Assembly: GCA_027623425.1 (NCBI GenBank)
Contig: JAQBTH010000009.1
Coordinates: 1 to 40,499, forward strand
DNA from: a bacterium
Lineage (GTDB): Bacteria > Margulisbacteria > Marinamargulisbacteria > UBA817 > JAQBTH01
Direction of reading: 5' to 3'
DNA: 40,499 nt
The notes beneath the pieces were generated by a model that did not search any database, was not told where the DNA came from, and worked only from the letters and a program-made list of their open reading frames with translations. Positions 26,113 to 34,269 of this stretch are shown here, in pieces; position 1 is the stretch's first letter; each line of letters opens with the position of its first letter. A program made the position numbers and the translations under genes.

Positions 26113-27107
26113 GGGACGGTTATCAATATTGCATTTGCGATAATGCTTTCCAATACTAACAAACAAAAGGCAATGAGCAAAAATAAGGGAAATAATTCAG
26201 TCACATTGTAATGAAACTGGGATTTGATTTGGCTTTTTTCCAACTGATTTATTTCGTCGTAAATTTGCTCTAAACTTTCATTATCCGTGGCACGGAAATA
26301 GTGGCCATTTGTATGTACTGCGATTTGTTTTAACAGGTTTTCGTCTAATTTAGTAACCGCATAAGATCCATCTGGGTTTCGCTGGTAGGTTTTGCCCAAA
26401 CGTGGATGCATCACTGGAATGCGCGCCCCGCCTTCTTTCCCCACTCCAATGACATAAACCTTAATGCGCAATTCTTTGGCTAAGTTCGCAGCGGTAAGCG
26501 GGTCTATGATTCCGGCATTATTCTCACCATCCGTGAGCAGAATAATAATTTTGCTCTTCGCGTCACTTTTACGCAAGCGGCTTACCGCAGTGGCCACCGC
26601 TGAGCCGATGGCCGTCCCTTGGCCACCCAAGCCTAGTTGGGTTTGGTCAATTAGCGATGCCAGCACGTCGCGATCTAGCGTGAGCGGACACTGTGTATAC
26701 GCGGTTCCACCAAACACGACTAATCCTAGCCTATCCGCATTTCGTTTTGCCACAAAGCGCTTGATCGTGTCTTTTGCTGACTCAAATCGATTCGGGCTTA
26801 AGTCTTCTGCACTCATGCTGCCCGATGTGTCTAAGGCCAACATAATATCAATGCCCTCTGTATTTACATTTGATTCGTGGTCCACAATTCGCGGCAAAGC
26901 GATTGCAATAATCAACATGGCGATCGCCGCATAACGCAATATGGGTATTAACGCGCTTAAAAAGCGGGTAAACCGATTTTCCAATTGCCGATACCGTCCT
27001 GCGTCTGGGTATTTGACGGTTAGGTGGCGTTTTCGCCCTTTTAACCACATGGCTAGCGCGGCTAAAAGCACAAGTAAAATTAAAAACTCTGGTGCGGCAA
27101 AATTCAT
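26109..27107 (-). CDS. batA: BatA von Willebrand factor A domain protein
   Basis: The 332-residue product has two N-terminal transmembrane helices (about 5-22 and 50-68), a VWA domain with intact MIDAS LALDTSGSMSAED (about 88-100), LLTDGENNAG, and a C-terminal helix (about 305-325). The order moxR, DUF58, BatD-like, batA, batB, batC, batD, batE matches Bat operons in Bacteroides and spirochaetes. The start overlaps the upstream gene stop as ATGA. Confidence 0.92.
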   Translation of the reverse strand: MNFAAPEFLILLVLLAALAMWLKGRKRHLTVKYPDAGRYRQLENRFTRFLSALIPILRYAAIAMLIIAIALPRIVDHESNVNTEGIDIMLALDTSGSMSAEDLSPNRFESAKDTIKRFVAKRNADRLGLVVFGGTAYTQCPLTLDRDVLASLIDQTQLGLGGQGTAIGSAVATAVSRLRKSDAKSKIIILLTDGENNAGIIDPLTAANLAKELRIKVYVIGVGKEGGARIPVMHPRLGKTYQRNPDGSYAVTKLDENLLKQIAVHTNGHYFRATDNESLEQIYDEINQLEKSQIKSQFHYNVTELFPLFLLIAFCLLVLESIIANAILITVP

Positions 27108-28048
27108 GATTTACCCCCGTCTTGGGCGGCATCTTCTTCGCTGGGAATAAGACTGTTGTGAACTGCATTTATTATCGCTTCACTTTTAGATAATGTGTCA
27201 GATAATGCCGCTGGTGCAATTGTATTTGCAAATTTTGCCTCATCACAACGGGTTAATACACTTATTATTTGCGCAATCGCTCCTTGATCTAACTCGATTT
27301 TTCGTAAAAGCGCGTGGCACTCTGCGGTTGTTCGCTCCATAAACCCCTTCTCAAGCGTTGCGCTCAAATAGGTGCGCAGACAATCTGAAATGGCATCATA
27401 GATGGCAATTTGATCGGTTTCATTGTCGGCTTTTTGCCCCCTTAAAGTAGCTATCTGGTGCAGGGCAAATTCTTTAGGCGACACAGTTGAAGATGTTTGA
27501 TTTTTGAATCGTGACATGAGCGCGTGACGGTTTTTGTATAACATAATTGCCGCTATAATGAGCGCGCCACATACACCAATGGTGGCGATTAACACCCAAA
27601 AGAACCATCGCCCTGCGAGTGGCAACGGTGGTTTTACACTTGCCACTTGAATGTCTGCTGTACTGCTTCGAATACTGGTTATTGTGATGGGAATGGCTGC
27701 CAATATTTTGGATATTGTTTTTCCTTTGTGTGTAATGGGAATGGTTTGTGTTGGCACCATAAGAGCCCCCATTTGATAGGTGGCAATGTGACGAATCAGT
27801 TGGTAATGGGTTATTCCATTGTCTTCATCCTCAGTTACTTCATGTTGCAACACTGAAAACGCACCCAATTGCGTGTTAATTACGGGTCGTTTTAGTGTTT
27901 CATCGGAATTGGTGTATATGTGAAGGGTATAGCTAATTTCATCACCGATATGCGCGGCGTTTGGCGTCGCAACATGCTGCGCTTGAAACGCAAAGGCTCC
28001 GCCATAAAGCGTCCCACAGCACAGAACTGATAGTAGCACTCTTTTCAT
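27104..28048 (-). CDS. BatD-N-like single-pass membrane protein
   Basis: The 314-residue product has a signal peptide (1-20), an Ig-like extracytoplasmic domain with NAAHIGDEISYTLHIYT, and one transmembrane helix at about 155-178. The remainder is a cytoplasmic helical domain (about 195-300) with a DAISDCLRTYLSATLEKGFMER-like segment. Such proteins stand between the DUF58 gene and batA in Bat operons and are often annotated as DUF4381- or BatD-related. It overlaps DUF58 upstream and batA downstream by four bases each. Function unknown. Confidence 0.75.
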   Translation of the reverse strand: MKRVLLSVLCCGTLYGGAFAFQAQHVATPNAAHIGDEISYTLHIYTNSDETLKRPVINTQLGAFSVLQHEVTEDEDNGITHYQLIRHIATYQMGALMVPTQTIPITHKGKTISKILAAIPITITSIRSSTADIQVASVKPPLPLAGRWFFWVLIATIGVCGALIIAAIMLYKNRHALMSRFKNQTSSTVSPKEFALHQIATLRGQKADNETDQIAIYDAISDCLRTYLSATLEKGFMERTTAECHALLRKIELDQGAIAQIISVLTRCDEAKFANTIAPAALSDTLSKSEAIINAVHNSLIPSEEDAAQDGGKS

Positions 28049-28932
28049 CCGTGTCTTCCGTGCTCTCGTTTAAAGTAATAAAACAACGGTTTTATGTAGT
28101 TTTTATCAATATTTATGGTGATGGTCGGCAGACTGAGTGATTTGAAATTTCGCTCACGCTCCATCTGACGCGCTAAGACCATATTGCGAAATTTTCCTCG
28201 CACATCTGGTGAATACGTATTAATAATAACCGACTCTCCCGTTTCACTATCCTCGGCCACAATTAACCCTGATTTCGGCAAACTAAGCTCCTTCGGGTCT
28301 TCTAGAATAATAGGTACAATCTCATGCCGTTTACTCGCTATTTTTAGAGTATCTTTAATGCTGTGATCCATAAAATCTGAGATGAGAAATACAATGGCCT
28401 TTTGGTGTTGAACGCGCTGTAGATAGCGTAACGCGTGGGCAATATTTGTGCCTTTAGACTGAGGCTCAAAATAAAAAATATCCCGCAATATGCGAAACAT
28501 GTGCTTTTTTCCTTTTTTTGGTGGAATATATTGCTCTATTTGATCTGTGAATAAGATTAACCCAACCTTGTCATTATTCTTAATGGCTGAAAACCCAAGA
28601 ATCGCTGCAATTTCCCCTGCGATTTCATCTTTTGTTTTTTCACCGGAACCGAATTGCCCAGACGCGCTAATATCGATCATTATAATAACCGTTAAATCCC
28701 GCTCCTCATCAAATTGTTTCACATGTGGGCTTTGTGCTTTGGCGGTTACATTCCAATCAATTAATCTAACATCATCACCCGGAAAGTACTCCCGAACTTC
28801 GGCAAAGTGCATGCCTCGCCCTTTAAAACGGGAATGATACTCGCCCGACATGGTGCCGCTTACAATTTTTCGTGTTTTAATTTCTAAGTTTCGAACTTTT
28901 TTTAATAGCTCACTGGATATGCCGTCCGTCAT
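28045..28932 (-). CDS. DUF58 domain protein of the MoxR/Bat operon
   Basis: The 295-residue protein has the DUF58 core: SGEYHSRFKGRGMHFAEVREY (first half) with YFPGDDVRLIDWNVTA, followed by a VWA-like half with IDISASGQFG and FLISDFMD. MoxR ATPases act with DUF58 or VWA proteins as chaperone-like systems that mature or insert metal cofactors or protein complexes. It follows moxR by ten bases and overlaps the next gene. The start at 28932 has GGGG upstream. Confidence 0.92.
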   Translation of the reverse strand: MTDGISSELLKKVRNLEIKTRKIVSGTMSGEYHSRFKGRGMHFAEVREYFPGDDVRLIDWNVTAKAQSPHVKQFDEERDLTVIIMIDISASGQFGSGEKTKDEIAGEIAAILGFSAIKNNDKVGLILFTDQIEQYIPPKKGKKHMFRILRDIFYFEPQSKGTNIAHALRYLQRVQHQKAIVFLISDFMDHSIKDTLKIASKRHEIVPIILEDPKELSLPKSGLIVAEDSETGESVIINTYSPDVRGKFRNMVLARQMERERNFKSLSLPTITINIDKNYIKPLFYYFKREHGRHG

Positions 28933-28942
28933 GCGGGGCCCC

Positions 28943-29932
28943 CTATGGCACTATAATTTCTGAGAATACTTGATCCACGATATCGTCTGATGTCAATTCT
29001 TCTGCTTCTGCTTCAAAAGTAGGAATGACCCGATGGCGCAATACATCACGACCAATCGCCTTCACGTCATCTGGTGTCACATAGCCTCTGCGATTTATAA
29101 ACGCGTGTGCCTTTGCGGCCTTAATGAGGGCCAGTGATGCCCGAGGCGACGCGCCGTAGCGAATCAGTGGTGCTAATGATTTTAAGTTTGCGGCGTCTGG
29201 GTTGCGTGTGGCGAAGACAAGATCCAATACATAATCTTTAATACGCCCATCCACATAAATTTTCTCTACCACAGATTGTGCCCTTACTATATCTTGGGCA
29301 TTAATAACTGTTTTAACGTCGCCCTTTTCGATCGAATCCATGTTATCTAAAATGAGGCGTTCTTCATCTCGACTTGGGTAATCAATCGTAATCTTCATTA
29401 AAAATCGGTCTAACTGGGCCTCTGGTAACGGGTAGGTACCATCTTGTTCAACGGGATTCTGAGTCGCCAACACCATAAACGGCGCGTCTAACTTATGGGT
29501 GGTGTCACCTAGGGTTACTTGCTTTTCTTGCATGGCTTCTAGCAATGCGCTTTGCACCTTAGCTGGCGCGCGGTTGATTTCATCGGCCAAAATACAATTG
29601 GCAAAGATAGGGCCCTTTTTCGCCGTAAAGTTTCCGGTTGATTGGTTGTAAATCATGGTGCCAATAATATCGGCTGGCAAGAGGTCTGGTGTAAATTGAA
29701 TACGACTAAAACTTAAATCTAGTGCTTGGGCCAGTGTGTGCACAGTTAGGGTTTTCGCCAAACCCGGCACGCCTTCTATTAATACGTGCGACTGCGTTAA
29801 TAATCCAATAATTAAACGGTCTATCAGATTTTGTTGCCCTACTATTTTACTGCGAATGGCCGCTGTAACACCCTCTACGAATGCCGATTCTTTCTCAACA
29901 AATTCATTTATCTTTTGTAACGTGTCGCTCAT
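28943..29932 (-). CDS. MoxR family AAA+ ATPase
   Basis: The 329-residue AAA+ protein has Walker A GVPGLAKT (about 55-62), Walker B LADEINRAPAKVQSALLEAMQE, sensor 1 ATQNPVEQDGTYPLPEAQLDRF and a C-terminal lid. I chose the ATG at 29932, with GGGAGGA four to five bases upstream; a longer frame from 29974 adds 14 residues without similarity. As first gene of the Bat operon it probably drives the complex that the VWA proteins scaffold. Confidence 0.94.
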   Translation of the reverse strand: MSDTLQKINEFVEKESAFVEGVTAAIRSKIVGQQNLIDRLIIGLLTQSHVLIEGVPGLAKTLTVHTLAQALDLSFSRIQFTPDLLPADIIGTMIYNQSTGNFTAKKGPIFANCILADEINRAPAKVQSALLEAMQEKQVTLGDTTHKLDAPFMVLATQNPVEQDGTYPLPEAQLDRFLMKITIDYPSRDEERLILDNMDSIEKGDVKTVINAQDIVRAQSVVEKIYVDGRIKDYVLDLVFATRNPDAANLKSLAPLIRYGASPRASLALIKAAKAHAFINRRGYVTPDDVKAIGRDVLRHRVIPTFEAEAEELTSDDIVDQVFSEIIVP

Positions 29933-29999
29933 GGCGTCCTCCCTGGCTTTTCTTGGAAATTTCACTGATAACACCCCAGTGCGTTTTCCCTTTGATTTA

Positions 30000-30028
30000 A
30001 TTGTATGGATTCACGTAGCTTGTGGCAA
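30000..30028 (-). promoter_or_regulatory. Sigma70-type promoter of the moxR-bat operon
   Basis: On the minus strand TTGCCA (30028-30023) and TACAAT (30005-30000) are separated by 17 bases, about 68 bases upstream of the moxR start. It is the best promoter match in the divergent gap and could drive a very long transcript. Confidence 0.55.
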
Positions 30029-30157
30029 TAGCCAATCTTGTTTTGATCACAAAATATGCATTTTCGAGGCTAAAATTGGTGTTCCAAAAAACTTGCATTG
30101 TGTTAAAAATTCATTCATACTCTACTTAGTTTTGAGTTCATATTGGGTTTAAAACTG

Positions 30158-30299
30158 CCTTCCTGAGAAGGAAGGGTATAACAAAAAAATCCTGGCCTGT
30201 TTCGGCAGTTTCGGAAATTCAAGAGGAAAGGGGTGAAGTCGAGAGAAATACTATCTTTAGTGAAGTTAATCTCTTAACAACTTCATCTGGTTTTTCAGA
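30158..30299 (+). promoter_or_regulatory. Structured leader upstream of the small outer-membrane protein gene
   Basis: Two hairpins precede the gene. The first has a perfect seven-base stem CCTTCCT/AGGAAGG (30158-30164 with 30169-30175) and a GAGA loop. The second (30261-30285) pairs TGAAGTT with AACTTCA, or GTTAA with TTAAC, and is followed by TCTGGTTTTT, so it could act as an attenuator. The 29,933-30,330 gap otherwise holds the moxR promoter; no convincing plus-strand promoter was found. Confidence 0.4.
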
Positions 30300-30330
30300 A
30301 AAATTTTTTAGTCTTAAGGAGACACAAACG

Positions 30331-30852
30331 ATGAAAAAAACATTATTATCATTAGTAGCTGTTCTAGCTGTAGTAACTGTAGCTCACGCTGACCCACGCT
30401 TCGGCGCAATTGGTTACACAGACGGTGGCGTAGGTGTATTCGTAACTGATGACATGTACAACGCGTCTTTAACATACCAGTCCTATGCAAACGACAATGG
30501 TGGCCTAGGTTCTACCGCTGAAGAGCAAAACCTTGCTGGTATTGGTCTTTCTGCTAACTACAAAATGGCCGTTGACAGCATGACAGCGCTAACTGCTGGT
30601 GTGGCGTACAAAACATGGTCAGGTCAGTCTGGCTCTAGCGTAGCTGCTGCAACAGCTAAAAATGAAATTACTGCTGCTACTCAGTTAGACCTTAACGTTG
30701 GTATTGAAAAATCCATCGCGTCTAACTTGATGATCACTGGTGAAATTTCAGTTTACCGTACTGAATCTGTTGATATCGACGGAACTGAGGATCCATCAGT
30801 TGGAACTTCATTATTCGGTTCTGGCCGTTTCGGTATCGCATACCTATTCTAA
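30331..30852 (+). CDS. Small outer-membrane beta-barrel protein
   Basis: The 173-residue product has a signal peptide (residues 1-20, ending AHA) and a mature chain of alternating strands: GVGVFVTDD, NLAGIGLSANYKM, ALTAGVAYKTW, LNVGIEKSIASNLMITGEISVY. It ends in GRFGIAYLF, with a terminal Phe as BamA substrates have. It is small, like an eight-stranded barrel. AAGGAG lies nine bases upstream of the ATG, and a strong terminator follows, so it is a single-gene unit. The long structured leader and strong signals suggest high expression. No family recognised. Confidence 0.75.
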   Translation: MKKTLLSLVAVLAVVTVAHADPRFGAIGYTDGGVGVFVTDDMYNASLTYQSYANDNGGLGSTAEEQNLAGIGLSANYKMAVDSMTALTAGVAYKTWSGQSGSSVAAATAKNEITAATQLDLNVGIEKSIASNLMITGEISVYRTESVDIDGTEDPSVGTSLFGSGRFGIAYLF

Positions 30853-30882
30853 TATCTTAATTTAGATTTTAGAACAACAGGA

Positions 30883-30913
30883 AAAGCCTGAGCATCTGCT
30901 CGGGCTTTTTCGT
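30883..30913 (+). terminator. Intrinsic terminator after the small outer-membrane protein gene
   Basis: AGCCTGAGC (30885-30893) pairs with GCTCGGGCT (30898-30906) with one G-U pair and an ATCT loop, followed by TTTTT. Flanking AAA/TTT can extend the stem. It lies about 30 bases after the stop codon. Confidence 0.9.
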
Positions 30914-30921
30914 TTTTTAGC

Positions 30922-31112
30922 CATAGGACAAAAATTGGGTAATCTTCGCCCATTTTTTCGAATATGCCTGTCCTCAACGTATATGAATACGCCTCCGGTA
31001 GGCGTTTCTCCAATTAAGCTCAAGTGCAAATTGCTTTTATCCCAATATTGGGCGCAATTTTGCTTTGACTGAATTGGGAATGACCAAATCTTCCTCCAAA
31101 TTTTGTCCTATG
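30922..31112. mobile_element. MITE-like element with terminal inverted repeats
   Basis: The two ends are inverted repeats: CATAGGACAAAAATTGGG at the left and, read from the right on the opposite strand, CATAGGACAAAATTTGGA, matching at 16 of 18 positions. The element is about 191 bases, has no coding capacity, and holds internal palindromes (CGCCTCCGGTAGGCG near 30,990 and CCCAATATTGGG near 31,041). The repeats can be read as flanked by TA on both sides, as for IS630/Tc1-type MITEs, though TA is its own complement, so this is ambiguous. No transposase is nearby. Confidence 0.55.
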
Positions 31113-31130
31113 AAAGTGTTGTTTTATCTT

Positions 31131-31209
31131 GTCATTCCCACCTTGATTGGGAATCCAGCCATTCAAGCAAAGTGCTACACTCTGGATCCCGGATCAAGCC
31201 CGGGATGAC
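31131..31209. repeat. Inverted pair of palindromic (REP-like) repeats
   Basis: Two 28-base units face each other: 31131-31158 (GTCATTCCC...GGGAATCCAG) and 31182-31209 (CTGGATCCC...CCGGGATGAC). Each is itself nearly palindromic, and the second is the diverged reverse complement of the first. The sequence resembles the GTCATCCCGG...GGATCCAG repeats that are scattered in many alphaproteobacterial and other genomes. A small GCCAG/CTGGC hairpin follows at 31211-31227. The 30,853-31,290 gap therefore holds a terminator, the MITE-like element and this repeat. Confidence 0.65.
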
Positions 31210-31290
31210 AGCCAGTGGATTTCTGGCTTTGCATAAAAAATCCAGAGCTCTAATGGTGCAATACGCCAATTTCTTGTACACTAAAAGGTG

Positions 31291-32106
31291 ATGAAACAAT
31301 ACCTAGATTTACTTCAACATATATTAGATAACGGGGAAGAGCGCACAGACCGCACTGGCACCGGAACCCTGTCTGTATTTGGTATGCAAAACCGTTATGA
31401 CTTACGAGATGGGTTTCCGTTGGTGACCACTAAAAAAGTATTTTTTAATAGTGTGGTACGGGAATTACTGTGGTTTTTAAAGGGCGCTACAAATATTTAC
31501 GATGGTTTGAACCCCGACTGCAAGATTTGGGATCCGTGGGCGGATGATGATGGCAATTTAGGCCCTATTTACGGCTATCAGTGGCGCCATTGGGAACAAT
31601 TTACACAAAATCCTGAAACAGGCGCCTATGACAAGCGCCATATTGATCAAATAAACCAAGTCATAAAGCAAATTAAAGAAACGCCTGATTCTCGGCGTAT
31701 TATTGTGAACGCGTGGAATGTGGCGGATGTGGAACGCATGGCCTTACCACCCTGCCATACGTTTTTCCAATTTTATGTAATTAACGGCCACTTAGATTGC
31801 CAGCTGTATCAGCGTAGTGCCGATGTGGCGATCGGTGTGCCATTTAATATTGCTAGTTATGCATTACTGCTAATGATGGTGGCTCAGGAATGTGGATTAA
31901 CCCCGCGTTACTTCGTGCATACCTTTGGTGATGCCCATATTTACCTGAATCATATTGACGGCGTTAAAGAGCAGTTAACACGTGTTCCCGGCGCGTTACC
32001 ACAGGTACACATTGCAGATAAACCCCTGTTTGATTTGCAATTTGAGGATTTTGAACTGCATGATTATGCGCCACAAGACTTTATTAAATTCGAGATTGCA
32101 GTATAA
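31291..32106 (+). CDS. thyA: Thymidylate synthase
   Basis: ThyA makes dTMP from dUMP using methylenetetrahydrofolate. The 271-residue product has [11 protein letters not shown] (about 22-32), the catalytic cysteine in [41 protein letters not shown] and the C-terminal region with KFEIAV. The ATG at 31291 gives the typical MKQYLDLLQ start; AAAAGG lies just upstream. A GTG at 31288 is adjacent and less likely. It is followed after two bases by folA, which recycles the dihydrofolate it makes. Confidence 0.97.
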   Translation: MKQYLDLLQHILDNGEERTDRTGTGTLSVFGMQNRYDLRDGFPLVTTKKVFFNSVVRELLWFLKGATNIYDGLNPDCKIWDPWADDDGNLGPIYGYQWRHWEQFTQNPETGAYDKRHIDQINQVIKQIKETPDSRRIIVNAWNVADVERMALPPCHTFFQFYVINGHLDCQLYQRSADVAIGVPFNIASYALLLMMVAQECGLTPRYFVHTFGDAHIYLNHIDGVKEQLTRVPGALPQVHIADKPLFDLQFEDFELHDYAPQDFIKFEIAV

Positions 32107-32108
32107 AA

Positions 32109-32639
32109 GTGGCGAAGTTGGAATTTAGCATTGTGGTGGCAACAGATGCGGCAATGGGCATTGGTAAAGATGGTACTATGCCTTGGCACTTGCCTGCAGA
32201 CCTGGCCTACTTCAAACGCATTACCAGCACCGCGCCACCTGGAAAAATGAATGTGGTGATCATGGGTCGTAAAACATGGGAATCTATTCCCGATCGGTTT
32301 CGCCCGTTGCCAGGTCGCATCAATATCGTGGTGAGTCGCCAAACAGATTATGAGCTTCCTAACGGAGTGCTATTGGCAGGCTCTTTGGATTTGGCCCTGG
32401 ATTTAGCCAATAAAGATGATGTGGAAAACGCCTTTGTTATTGGTGGCGGTCAACTGTATAAAGAGGCGCTCTCCCATTGCGATTGCACTGGTGTTTATAT
32501 CACTAAAATTGCCAAGACGTTTGCCTGTGACACGGTTTTTCCGTCTTTGCCTGACGGTAAGTTTGAAGGCGTGTATGCGTCAAACTACATGGTAAATGAC
32601 GATTTCTCCTATTGCTTCAAGCAGTTTAAGTTATCTTAA
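32109..32639 (+). CDS. folA: Dihydrofolate reductase
   Basis: FolA regenerates tetrahydrofolate from the dihydrofolate produced by ThyA. The 176-residue product has FSIVVATDAAMGIGKDGTMPWHLPADL with the acidic/substrate-binding segment WHLPAD, VIMGRKTWESIP, LPGRINIVVSR and FVIGGGQLYKEAL, all DHFR landmarks. The start codon is GTG at 32109, two bases after thyA, so coupling is likely. Confidence 0.96.
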   Translation: MAKLEFSIVVATDAAMGIGKDGTMPWHLPADLAYFKRITSTAPPGKMNVVIMGRKTWESIPDRFRPLPGRINIVVSRQTDYELPNGVLLAGSLDLALDLANKDDVENAFVIGGGQLYKEALSHCDCTGVYITKIAKTFACDTVFPSLPDGKFEGVYASNYMVNDDFSYCFKQFKLS

Positions 32640-32658
32640 TTTATATAAAAATAAATAG

Positions 32659-32687
32659 TTGACGTAATATTTTACAGTTGATATATT
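32659..32687 (+). promoter_or_regulatory. Strong sigma70-type promoter
   Basis: TTGACG (32659-32664) and TATATT (32682-32687) are separated by exactly 17 bases. Transcription would begin near 32,694, about 20 bases beyond the folA stop region and 175 bases before the M24 peptidase start. Confidence 0.7.
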
Positions 32688-32693
32688 AAACCT

Positions 32694-32854
32694 GTCTTAT
32701 TGCATGAGGGACCGCGTTTTGAGCCAGCGTTTGGGGGGACAAATTGGTGGTTTTGACAATGATTTATGGGGGGGACACACCCAAATCGCGTGCACTCCCG
32801 ATATGCAATTTTTCTATGTTCAGTGGTCCGCAGCGATTGTTGCGGACCACTTTG
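32694..32854 (+). ncRNA. Candidate structured small RNA or long 5' leader
   Basis: The segment starts at a strong promoter and ends in a perfect 11-base stem (AGTGGTCCGCA/TGCGGACCACT, 32822-32851). In between, nested pairings form a rod: ATTGCAT with ATGCAAT (32699-32705, 32803-32809), GGGA with TCCC (32708-32711, 32796-32799), CGCG with CGCG (32713-32716, 32787-32790), GTTTGGG with CCCAAAT (32729-32735, 32780-32786), and ATTG with CAAT (32743-32746, 32757-32760). Runs of six and seven G lie in the interior. It could be a stand-alone RNA of about 160 bases (a rod of this size recalls 6S RNA, without recognisable sequence match) or a regulatory leader for the peptidase gene. The U-tract after the last stem is only TTT. 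Confidence 0.4.
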
Positions 32855-32861
32855 CTATACT
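32853..32861 (+). promoter_or_regulatory. Extended -10 element directly upstream of the M24 peptidase
   Basis: TGCTATACT (TG at 32853-32854, TATACT at 32856-32861) is an extended -10 match. Transcription from it would start at about 32,868, at or next to the ATG at 32,869, giving a leaderless message. The 11-base stem lies just upstream and would overlap the -35 region. Confidence 0.4.
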
Positions 32862-32868
32862 AGTGCCT

Positions 32869-34269
32869 ATGGACACCCTTGCGCAGCAATATAGTGAAGT
32901 TTTTTTTACCGATGGTTTACGCCCAAAAACAGCGGCAAACCGGTACCAAAAGCGACGCAATGCATTCAAAGCGAAACTGCACTACCCTACTGTCATTTCA
33001 GGCGTGGATAGTGGGCCAGGAAACGGAAACTTATGGTCACATGTTCACAGTTTCTATTTTCAAGAACCGCTGTTTTTATACTTAACTGGTATTAATCAAA
33101 CGGGTGTGGCGTTAGTACTCTACCCCAATGGCGACGAGGCGCTGTTCCTGCCCACCCACGATCCAAAACACGTGTTTTGGGAAGGCCACCAATTGTCTGT
33201 GGGTGATGCAGAACACACCGCGATCATTCAAGAACTAACTGGCATTAAAACTGTGCTGCCTATGCGATCGCTTTTTCCTTACTTGCTCGCCATGACACGC
33301 AACAAGAAACCGCTTACCTTAGGTGCGTTATGGCACACCCGGCCGTCTGGAAAAAAGAATTCTGCCACTGAAGGCAGCCGTTATTCCGATTCAAATGGCC
33401 GTTTTATCAGCCGATTAAAACGCTACTTTTCACGCCACGGCACTGGGCTGTCTCTTGAAAATGTGGCCGAACTGGCATGGGGCCTTCGCTTAAATCTGGA
33501 TGCCACAGACCGCAATAATGTGCTGGCTGCCAATCGTGTGACCAATGGGGCGTTTCGCGCTGTACTGGCCTGTGCTAAAACAGCCAAGAACGAACGGGAA
33601 CTAACCGGTACCTTACTGGGCGAGATTTATAAGAACAGCGAATGGGGGCCCAGTTTCCCACCGATTATTGCAAGTGGTACTAACGCCACAATTTTGCACT
33701 ACACCAAAAACAATGCGGAATTATGCAAAGAGGGCTTGTTACTTATGGATTTTGGCGTGCGGTGGCACAGTGTGGTATCCGATGTGTCGCGCACAATACC
33801 ATTATCGGGCCGATTTAACCCATTGCAGCGACTTTTATATAAAATAGTACTCGATACACAGGCTTATGTTGAATCATTGGTTAAACCAAAAAATACGATC
33901 GATTCTATAAACACCGAATGTTGGGCCTTCATGGCGCGCTTGCTTACAGAGCGATTCTCGAACAAAGGGGGATCTATGGTGCGTGACTATCAAACGGCCC
34001 CCCACTTTGTGAGTCATTTGATGGGCATACAAGTGCATGATGGCGACCCCCACCGCGAGTATCGCCATACGCCGTTGCAAGTGGGGCAGCTACTGAGTAA
34101 TGAACCTGGTTTGTACGGGCAATTCGAAATGACGATTGCTGGTGTGCATTACTGCGAAACCATTGGAATACGCATCGAAGATGACCTACTTGTTACGGCT
34201 AAAGGCTGTCAAAACCTTAGCGCAGAAATTCCAAAAGAGATACATGATATTGAATCACTTATGGCTTAA
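32869..34269 (+). CDS. M24 family metallopeptidase, Xaa-Pro aminopeptidase type
   Basis: The 466-residue enzyme removes an N-terminal residue preceding proline. The N-terminal creatinase-like domain contains RYQKRRNAF and FLYLTGINQTGVALVLYP. The catalytic pita-bread domain has the five metal ligands: Asp in LLMDFG, Asp in VSDVSRT, His in SHLMGIQVHDGD, Glu in SNEPGLYG and Glu in RIEDDLLVT. I chose the ATG at 32869, which gives a normal aminopeptidase P N-terminus. A longer frame from 32704 adds 55 residues that run through the structured-RNA segment and are unlikely to be coding. No Shine-Dalgarno site is visible before 32869. Confidence 0.9.
   Translation: MDTLAQQYSEVFFTDGLRPKTAANRYQKRRNAFKAKLHYPTVISGVDSGPGNGNLWSHVHSFYFQEPLFLYLTGINQTGVALVLYPNGDEALFLPTHDPKHVFWEGHQLSVGDAEHTAIIQELTGIKTVLPMRSLFPYLLAMTRNKKPLTLGALWHTRPSGKKNSATEGSRYSDSNGRFISRLKRYFSRHGTGLSLENVAELAWGLRLNLDATDRNNVLAANRVTNGAFRAVLACAKTAKNERELTGTLLGEIYKNSEWGPSFPPIIASGTNATILHYTKNNAELCKEGLLLMDFGVRWHSVVSDVSRTIPLSGRFNPLQRLLYKIVLDTQAYVESLVKPKNTIDSINTECWAFMARLLTERFSNKGGSMVRDYQTAPHFVSHLMGIQVHDGDPHREYRHTPLQVGQLLSNEPGLYGQFEMTIAGVHYCETIGIRIEDDLLVTAKGCQNLSAEIPKEIHDIESLMA

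Noticed and set aside
32694-32854. 6S RNA, SRP RNA or a known riboswitch
   Set aside because: I compared it from memory with 6S, 4.5S, glycine and cyclic-di-GMP RNAs and saw no conserved motif. Only the rod shape recalls 6S, which is not enough to name it.
32704-32868. N-terminal extension of the M24 peptidase (55 residues)
   Set aside because: It has no ribosome binding site, does not resemble the family N-terminus and passes through the structured segment with its palindromes. The ATG at 32869 fits the family better.
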